Assembly (NCBI RefSeq): GCF_000716675.1
Contig: NZ_JNXT01000005.1
Span: 62,001 to 126,000, forward strand
From: Streptomyces alboflavus
Lineage (GTDB): Bacteria > Actinomycetota > Actinomycetes > Streptomycetales > Streptomycetaceae
Reading direction: 5' to 3'
DNA length: 64,000 nucleotides
A model generated the notes under the pieces. That model did no database searches. It was not told the origin of the DNA and saw nothing but the letters and a program-made list of their open reading frames with translations. This document shows positions 59,729-64,000 of this stretch, piece after piece. Within the stretch, counting starts at the first letter, position 1, and every line of letters begins with the position of its first letter. Both the position numbers and the translations under genes were made by a program.

Positions 59729-60206
59729 GGCGTGATCCGTCCTCGGGACAGCGGATGCGGGGGAGAGATCCAGACGATGTGGACGTATACGAATCAAAGG
59801 GTGCTCAAAGGTGGCGACTTGGAAGCTTCGCCGAGTACCCGTGCGCACCGTCGAAATGACTCTATTCGCCTGCATGCCCGACGGGAACGTGCGGTAAGCG
59901 TGACCTAACCCACGGTGCCGGTGCACAGGGGGCGCATGGATTCATGCGTCCCGCCAATTGGACGGCGAGGCGCGCCTGTTGAGGGGACGGGGAATGCCCC
60001 GCGTGCGCCGCCGCGATCCCGCTTGATCATGTTCGGATAACGGTCGGTCGGGTCTGCATAGAGCACTTGGCCTGTTCAAGTCAAGGTCTGTCTTTTCTTC
60101 CCTCTCTCCGGTCGAATGTCGTCACTTGTGACGCGCATATCGCGCGCGGACCTCCTCGACCGGGAATTTCGGTCCGTGATGCGGGCGCGGGGGAGGACAG
60201 CATCAA
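59729..60206. other. Long regulatory region upstream of the M6 protease
   Basis: A 478-bp stretch with no supported gene. It holds an imperfect inverted repeat GGGCGCATG-GATT-CATGCGTCC (about 59930-59951) and a possible AdpA site at 60068. A T-rich patch (TCTTTTCTTCCC, about 60092) and GGGGGAGG before the start codon are also visible. The length suggests regulated transcription of the protease. Confidence 0.4.
60068..60077 (+). promoter_or_regulatory. Possible AdpA binding site
   Basis: TGGCCTGTTC fits the AdpA consensus TGGCSNGWWY at every position, about 130 bp before the protease start. AdpA activates secreted protease genes in Streptomyces; control here is inferred. Confidence 0.4.
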
Positions 60207-62645
60207 GTGACCATCAAGAGACGAACGTTCAGAGCGACCGCGGCAGCGGTGGCTCTCGCGGCGGCGACCGCGACGTTCTCCGCTTATTCAGTGGCGGCGG
60301 CCGACGACGGCGGGAGCGGCGACAAGGCGTCCGCGACCGGCAAGGCCGCGGCCATCGACCGCCGGGACCCGGCGGACGCCAAGGCCCACGTCGACCACGA
60401 CCTCGAGGGCCCGTTCAGCAAGCAGCAGGCCCAGCAGCGCAAGGCGGCCCTGGAGCAGGTCGTCTCCGGCGACGCCAAGGTGCAGAAGCGCGGCGGGTCG
60501 AACGTGGTGAAGCTCGACGACAAGAAGTACGTCGAGCTGGGCCGGGAGAAGACCGACAAGATCTTCACGATTCTGGTGGAGTTCGGGGACAAGGTGGACG
60601 ACACCACCATGTACGACCCCGACGGTCCCGAAGGGCCCGAGAAGCCGATCAAGAAGTACGGCGGCAAGCCCGGCCCCGCGCACAACAAGATAGCCAAGCC
60701 GGACCGTGCGAAGGACAACAGCACGGCCTGGCAGGCGGATTACAACAGGAAGCACTTCCAGGACCTCTACTTCGGTGAGGGCAAGGACGCCAAGGGCAAG
60801 CCCAAGCACTCGCTGAAGACCTACTACGAGAAGACGTCGTCCGGCCGCTACTCGGTCGACGGCGAGGTCTCGGACTGGGTCAAGGTCGACTACAACGAGG
60901 CCCGCTACGGCTCCAACTGGTGCGGCGACTCCAACTGCGCCAACGTCTGGGACGCCGTCCGCGACGGCACCACGGCCTGGGTCAAGGACCAGAAGGCCAA
61001 GGGCCGCACGGACGCGCAGATCAAGGCGGACCTCGCCAAGTACGACCTGTGGGACCGCTACGACTTCGACGGCGACGGCAACTTCAACGAGCCCGACGGG
61101 TACATCGACCACTTCCAGATCGTGCACGCGGGCGAGGACGAGTCCGCGGGCGGCGGCGCCGAGGGCCCCAACGCCCTGTGGGCGCACCGCTGGTACGCGT
61201 ACGGCAACGACGCGGGCAAGACCGGACCCGCCGACAACAAGTCGGGCGGCACCCAGATCGGCGACTCCGGCATCTGGGTCGGCGACTACACGATGCAGCC
61301 CGAGAACGGCGGCCTCGGCGTCTTCGCCCACGAGTACGGCCACGACCTGGGCCTGCCCGACCTGTACGACACCACCGGCAAGGCCGAGAACTCCGTCGGC
61401 TTCTGGTCGCTGATGTCGGCCGGTTCCTGGCTCGGCACCGGCAAGGGCTCGATCGGCGACCTGCCCGGCGACATGACCGCCTGGGACAAGTTCCAGCTGG
61501 GCTGGCTCAACTACGACCGGGCGAAGGCCGCGACGACCTCCGAGCACAAGCTCGGCGTGTCCGAGTACAACACCCGGCACCGCCAGGCGCTCCTCGTCGA
61601 CCTGCCCAAGAAGCCGGTCACCACGACCGTCGTGAAGCCCGCCGAGGGCACCAAGCAGTGGTGGAGCGGCCAGGACGACGACCTGCGCAACACGCTCACG
61701 CGCAGCGTCGACCTCACCGGCAAGTCCAAGGCCGAGCTCTCGCTGCAGGGTTGGTGGGACATCGAGTCCAACTACGACTACCTCTACACCGAGGTGTCCA
61801 CCGACTCCGGCGCCAACTGGACGCCCGTCGACGGCACCGCCGACGGCAAGCCGATCACCCGTGACGCGGGCGACAAGCCGGCCCTGACCGGCTCCTCGAA
61901 GAAGTACCAGAAGCTGGTCTTCCCGCTGGACGCCTACGCCGGCAAGAAGATCGACGTCCGCTTCCGCTACGCCACCGACGGCGGCACCGCGCTCAAGGGC
62001 TTCACGGCCGACGAGATCACGCTGACCGCGGACGGCGCCAAGCTCTTCGAGGACGGCGCCGAGGGCGACGGCAACGGCTGGAAGACGAAGGGCTTCTCGC
62101 GCATCGGCGAGTCCTTCACCAAGGAGTACGAGCAGTACTACCTCGCGGAGAACCGCCAGTACGTGTCGTACGACAAGACCCTGAAGGTCGGCCCGTACAA
62201 CTTCGGCTTCTCCAAGTCCCGTCCCGACTGGGTCGAGCACTACCCCTACCAGACCGGCCTGATGATCTGGCAGTGGGACACCTCCCAGAAGGACAACAAC
62301 GTCAGCCAGCACCCCGGCAAGGGTCTGATCCTCCCGATCGACGCCCACGCCAAGCCGATGAAGTGGAAGGACGGCACGCTCCTGCGGAACAAGATCCAGC
62401 CGTTCGACGCGCCGTTCTCGAAGTACAGGACGGACGCGATCACCCTCCACAACGCTGACGTCGCCCTCAAGATCAAGTCGAAGAAGGGCGTCTCCGTCTT
62501 CGACGACCGCAAGGGCACCTACTGGTACGCGGAGAACCCCACGGGAAGTGTCAAGGTCACTGACACCAACACCCGGATAAAGATCCTCAAGCAGCCCAAG
62601 GACGGCTCGACGATCACGCTCCAGGTGGGCAAGTCCTCCAAGTAA
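60207..62645 (+). CDS. Secreted immune-inhibitor-A-type M6 metalloprotease
   Basis: An 812-residue precursor with an Ala-rich signal peptide (about 1-32, KRRTFRATAAAVALAAATAT), a propeptide and the M6 catalytic domain. The zinc site is FAHEYGHDLGLPDLYDTT (HEYGH at about 375-379), followed by MSAGSW. The C-terminal half is beta-rich (LSLQGWWDIESNYDYLYTEV; KIDVRFRYATDG), as in InhA proteins. It is secreted and degrades proteins during growth or development. The GTG at 60207 follows GGGGGAGG about 10 bp upstream. A long promoter region precedes it and a strong hairpin follows. Confidence 0.95.
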   Translation: MTIKRRTFRATAAAVALAAATATFSAYSVAAADDGGSGDKASATGKAAAIDRRDPADAKAHVDHDLEGPFSKQQAQQRKAALEQVVSGDAKVQKRGGSNVVKLDDKKYVELGREKTDKIFTILVEFGDKVDDTTMYDPDGPEGPEKPIKKYGGKPGPAHNKIAKPDRAKDNSTAWQADYNRKHFQDLYFGEGKDAKGKPKHSLKTYYEKTSSGRYSVDGEVSDWVKVDYNEARYGSNWCGDSNCANVWDAVRDGTTAWVKDQKAKGRTDAQIKADLAKYDLWDRYDFDGDGNFNEPDGYIDHFQIVHAGEDESAGGGAEGPNALWAHRWYAYGNDAGKTGPADNKSGGTQIGDSGIWVGDYTMQPENGGLGVFAHEYGHDLGLPDLYDTTGKAENSVGFWSLMSAGSWLGTGKGSIGDLPGDMTAWDKFQLGWLNYDRAKAATTSEHKLGVSEYNTRHRQALLVDLPKKPVTTTVVKPAEGTKQWWSGQDDDLRNTLTRSVDLTGKSKAELSLQGWWDIESNYDYLYTEVSTDSGANWTPVDGTADGKPITRDAGDKPALTGSSKKYQKLVFPLDAYAGKKIDVRFRYATDGGTALKGFTADEITLTADGAKLFEDGAEGDGNGWKTKGFSRIGESFTKEYEQYYLAENRQYVSYDKTLKVGPYNFGFSKSRPDWVEHYPYQTGLMIWQWDTSQKDNNVSQHPGKGLILPIDAHAKPMKWKDGTLLRNKIQPFDAPFSKYRTDAITLHNADVALKIKSKKGVSVFDDRKGTYWYAENPTGSVKVTDTNTRIKILKQPKDGSTITLQVGKSSK

Positions 62646-62680
62646 ATCTCGTTTACGCAGGTCAAGCGCCTGTTTCTGGC

Positions 62681-62718
62681 CGATCGGCCGTCGCCCTCTA
62701 GCGGGCGGCGGCCGATCG
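62681..62718 (+). terminator. Strong terminator of the M6 protease gene
   Basis: CGATCGGCCGTCGCCC (62681-62696) pairs with GGGCGGCGGCCGATCG (62703-62718), 16 bp with one wobble, loop TCTAGC, then TGTTTG. It starts 36 bp after the stop. Confidence 0.85.
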
Positions 62719-62778
62719 TGTTTGAGTGCGTCTGTGGTTCTCTTATTGACACGACGTCTCACGGGGGTGTGACAGACC

Positions 62779-63093
62779 ATGGCCGCAGGAGGCTTCTGCA
62801 AGCTGCCCAACGGCAGTGTGGTGGTGGCGATGACCCTGCCGAGTCCCGGGCCGGGGGGTGGCAGCGTGCGCGTGCTCGTCCGTGCGGCGAACCGGGCGCG
62901 GGCCCTGACCCGGCTCCGCAATCTCGGCCTCCGCGCGGTCTATCTCCGCGGCAACGCGGAGCCTCCCACCCCGGACGAGGTCACCGCCGTGCTGCACCAC
63001 CCCGACGGCCTCATATGGCGCGCGGCGCCGGACGGGGCGGCGGAGCTGTGGCATCCGATTCGGGCGCTGCTGAGACGGGGGGCGGCGGCGTAG
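62779..63093 (+). CDS. Hypothetical protein, 104 aa
   Basis: It begins MAAGGFCKLPNGSVVVAMTL at ATG 62779. A beta-alpha pattern (SVRVLVRAANRARALTRLRN then LGLRAVYLRG) is followed by PPTPDEVTAVLHHPDGLIWR and AELWHPIRALLRRG. It has no signal peptide or known domain, but codon bias supports coding. It lies between the protease terminator and the composite repeat, opposite the nicotinamidase gene. Confidence 0.75.
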   Translation: MAAGGFCKLPNGSVVVAMTLPSPGPGGGSVRVLVRAANRARALTRLRNLGLRAVYLRGNAEPPTPDEVTAVLHHPDGLIWRAAPDGAAELWHPIRALLRRGAAA

Positions 63094-63095
63094 CC

Positions 63096-63290
63096 CGGCT
63101 GGGAGCTCCCCAACCCCGCCCCTTCCCGAAACCGGGGGCTGCCGCCCCCGGACCCCCGCTGATCGGCGCTCCGCGCCTCGTCCTCAATCGCCGGACGGGC
63201 TGAAATCAGCCCCTCCGGCGATTGAGGAGCGGGGTCTGGGGCGGAGCCCCAGTTTCGGGAAGGGGCGGGGTTGGGGAGCCCCCGGCAGGG
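63096..63290. repeat. Composite inverted repeat element, copy F
   Basis: Almost identical to copy A in its left half (GGCTGGGAGCTCCCCAACCC, CGCCCCTTCCCGAAACCGGG, CTGATCGGCGCTCCGCGCCT, CGTCCTCAATCGCCGGACGG) and inverted in the right half (CCCCTCCGGCGATTGAGGAG, GGCGGAGCCCCAGTTTCGGG). It begins 3 bp after the stop at 63093 and ends just before the pncA stop at 63291. CGATTGAGG here replaces CGTTTGAGG of copy A in both arms, so the arms have changed together. Confidence 0.85.
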
Positions 63291-63875
63291 TCACACCACC
63301 GGCTTGCCGGTGAGTTCGGCGCCCGCTTCGCGGAGGTCGTCCAGGGCCCGCTGGGTGGTCTCCGGGGCCACCCCGGCCGTGAGGTCGAGGAGGACGTGGG
63401 TGCGGAACCCCTCGCGGACGGCGTCGAGCGCCGTGGCCCGCACACAGTGATCGGTGGCGATCCCGACGACGTCGACCTCCCGGATCTGCCGGTCCCGCAG
63501 CCACTGGGCCAGAGAGGTCCCGTTCTCGTCGACCCCCTCGAACCCGCTGTAGGCGGCCGAGTGCGCCCCCTTGTCGAAGACGGCGTCGATCGCCCCGGAC
63601 GCCACGGCGGGCGCGAAGTTCGGATGGAACCCCACCCCCTCCGTCCCGGCGACACAGTGCGGCGGCCACGAGTCGACGAAGTCGGGCCGGTCGGAGAAGT
63701 GGTCACCGGGGTCGATGTGGTGGTCACGGGTGGCCACCACATGCCGGTAGCAGGGGGCGGCCTGCCCGATGAGCTCGGTGATGGCGGCAGCCACATCCGC
63801 GCCGCCGGACACCGCGAGACTGCCCCCTTCGCAGAAGTCGTTCTGTACATCGACGACGATCAGGGCGCGACGCAT
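63291..63875 (-). CDS. pncA: Nicotinamidase (PncA)
   Basis: Hydrolyses nicotinamide to nicotinate in NAD salvage. The 194-residue protein has the triad Asp9 (VVDVQNDF), Lys102 (FDKGAHSAAYSGFEG) and Cys144 (GIATDHCVRATALDA), and the metal-binding ATRDHHIDPGDHFS segment that distinguishes nicotinamidases. The ATG at 63875 follows GAAGGAAA. The gene just upstream on the same strand looks like the end of nicotinate phosphoribosyltransferase, which uses the product. Confidence 0.95.
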   Translation of the reverse strand: MRRALIVVDVQNDFCEGGSLAVSGGADVAAAITELIGQAAPCYRHVVATRDHHIDPGDHFSDRPDFVDSWPPHCVAGTEGVGFHPNFAPAVASGAIDAVFDKGAHSAAYSGFEGVDENGTSLAQWLRDRQIREVDVVGIATDHCVRATALDAVREGFRTHVLLDLTAGVAPETTQRALDDLREAGAELTGKPVV

Positions 63876-63953
63876 GGCGGGTTTCCTTCGGCTAGCTGGA
63901 TGAACCGAGCGTAGAGACTTCCACTCCGTTGCGGGAGAGGGCGGGCGACGCAC

Positions 63954-64000
63954 TCAGGCCAGGTACTCGGTGGGAATGACCGCCTCCCCGCGCGACAGCT
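63954..64000 (-). CDS. pncB: 3' end of a gene, probably nicotinate phosphoribosyltransferase
   Basis: Only the last 14 codons are in the window, reading LSRGEAVIPTEYLA then TGA (63954-63956). A LSRG(D/E)xxIPT-type C-terminus is typical of PncB, and position 78 bp upstream of pncA fits a pncB-pncA operon. The call rests on this short end and context. Confidence 0.55.
   Translation of the reverse strand, partial: LSRGEAVIPTEYLA

Overview
The window is chromosomal DNA from a high-GC actinomycete, almost certainly a Streptomyces. Codon third positions are nearly all G or C, GTG and TTG starts are common, and lineage-typical families are present (SsgA-like protein, HelD, DUF397/DUF5753 pair, tyrosinase MelC1/MelC2, DUF3039, RDD and DUF2510 proteins). 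From memory, the order narK-nnaR, sigU-rsuA, helD, malic enzyme, hup, murA, YqgE ... hppD, FAD-linked oxidase, ssgG ... InhA protease, nicotinamidase resembles the S. coelicolor SCO2959-SCO2917 segment with several insertions. I could not run an alignment to confirm this. There is no insertion sequence, prophage or CRISPR array, and the only tRNA is tRNA-Cys(GCA).

Layout. 1-4.6 kb: tail of a possible secretion-substrate gene, unknown genes, a DUF1707 protein, an XRE regulator and a proline-rich membrane protein. 4.8-8.9 kb: nitrate transporter and its HemD-fold regulator NnaR (with possible GlnR sites), a DUF1772 membrane protein and a CGNR zinc-finger protein. 9.1-17.9 kb: conserved core with sigU/rsuA, HelD, a strong candidate small RNA, NAD malic enzyme, HU, MurA and YqgE/AlgH. 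18-20.7 kb: divergent LysR/MFS pair and DUF3039. 20.9-28.4 kb: GH20 hexosaminidase and a three-gene molybdenum hydroxylase operon with two oddities. 28.7-32.7 kb: kinase-like protein, a micro-ORF, an ECF sigma factor overlapping a single-pass protein with a Cys-less L,D-transpeptidase domain, a divergent active L,D-transpeptidase, tRNA-Cys and an isochorismatase-like enzyme. 32.8-35.2 kb: HTH/DUF397 pair and the melC operon. 35.6-40.3 kb: membrane proteins and a WXG100-like/DUF1023 hydrolase/lipoprotein operon. 40.4-46.6 kb: MFS exporter, DEAD helicase, IclR, Lon-like protease and ArsR-type regulator. 46.8-50.6 kb: four-gene betaine/choline-type ABC importer. 50.7-64 kb: Lrp regulator divergent from hppD, TPR protein, FAD-linked oxidase, ssgG, two RDD proteins, M6 protease, and the pncB-pncA salvage pair.

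How genes work together. Nitrate uptake pairs with its regulator; sigU pairs with its zinc-binding anti-sigma factor; the ABC operon is translationally coupled by short overlaps; pncA/pncB recycle NAD. A dispersed composite repeat (at least six loci) sits at gene ends, mostly as long inverted repeats. In two unrelated genes it also provides the last codons and the stop.

Most unusual items: the structured RNA at 13165-13300, the sigma factor/pseudo-transpeptidase/transpeptidase locus, the molybdenum hydroxylase that seems to lack its catalytic glutamate, and the repeat that donates protein C-termini.
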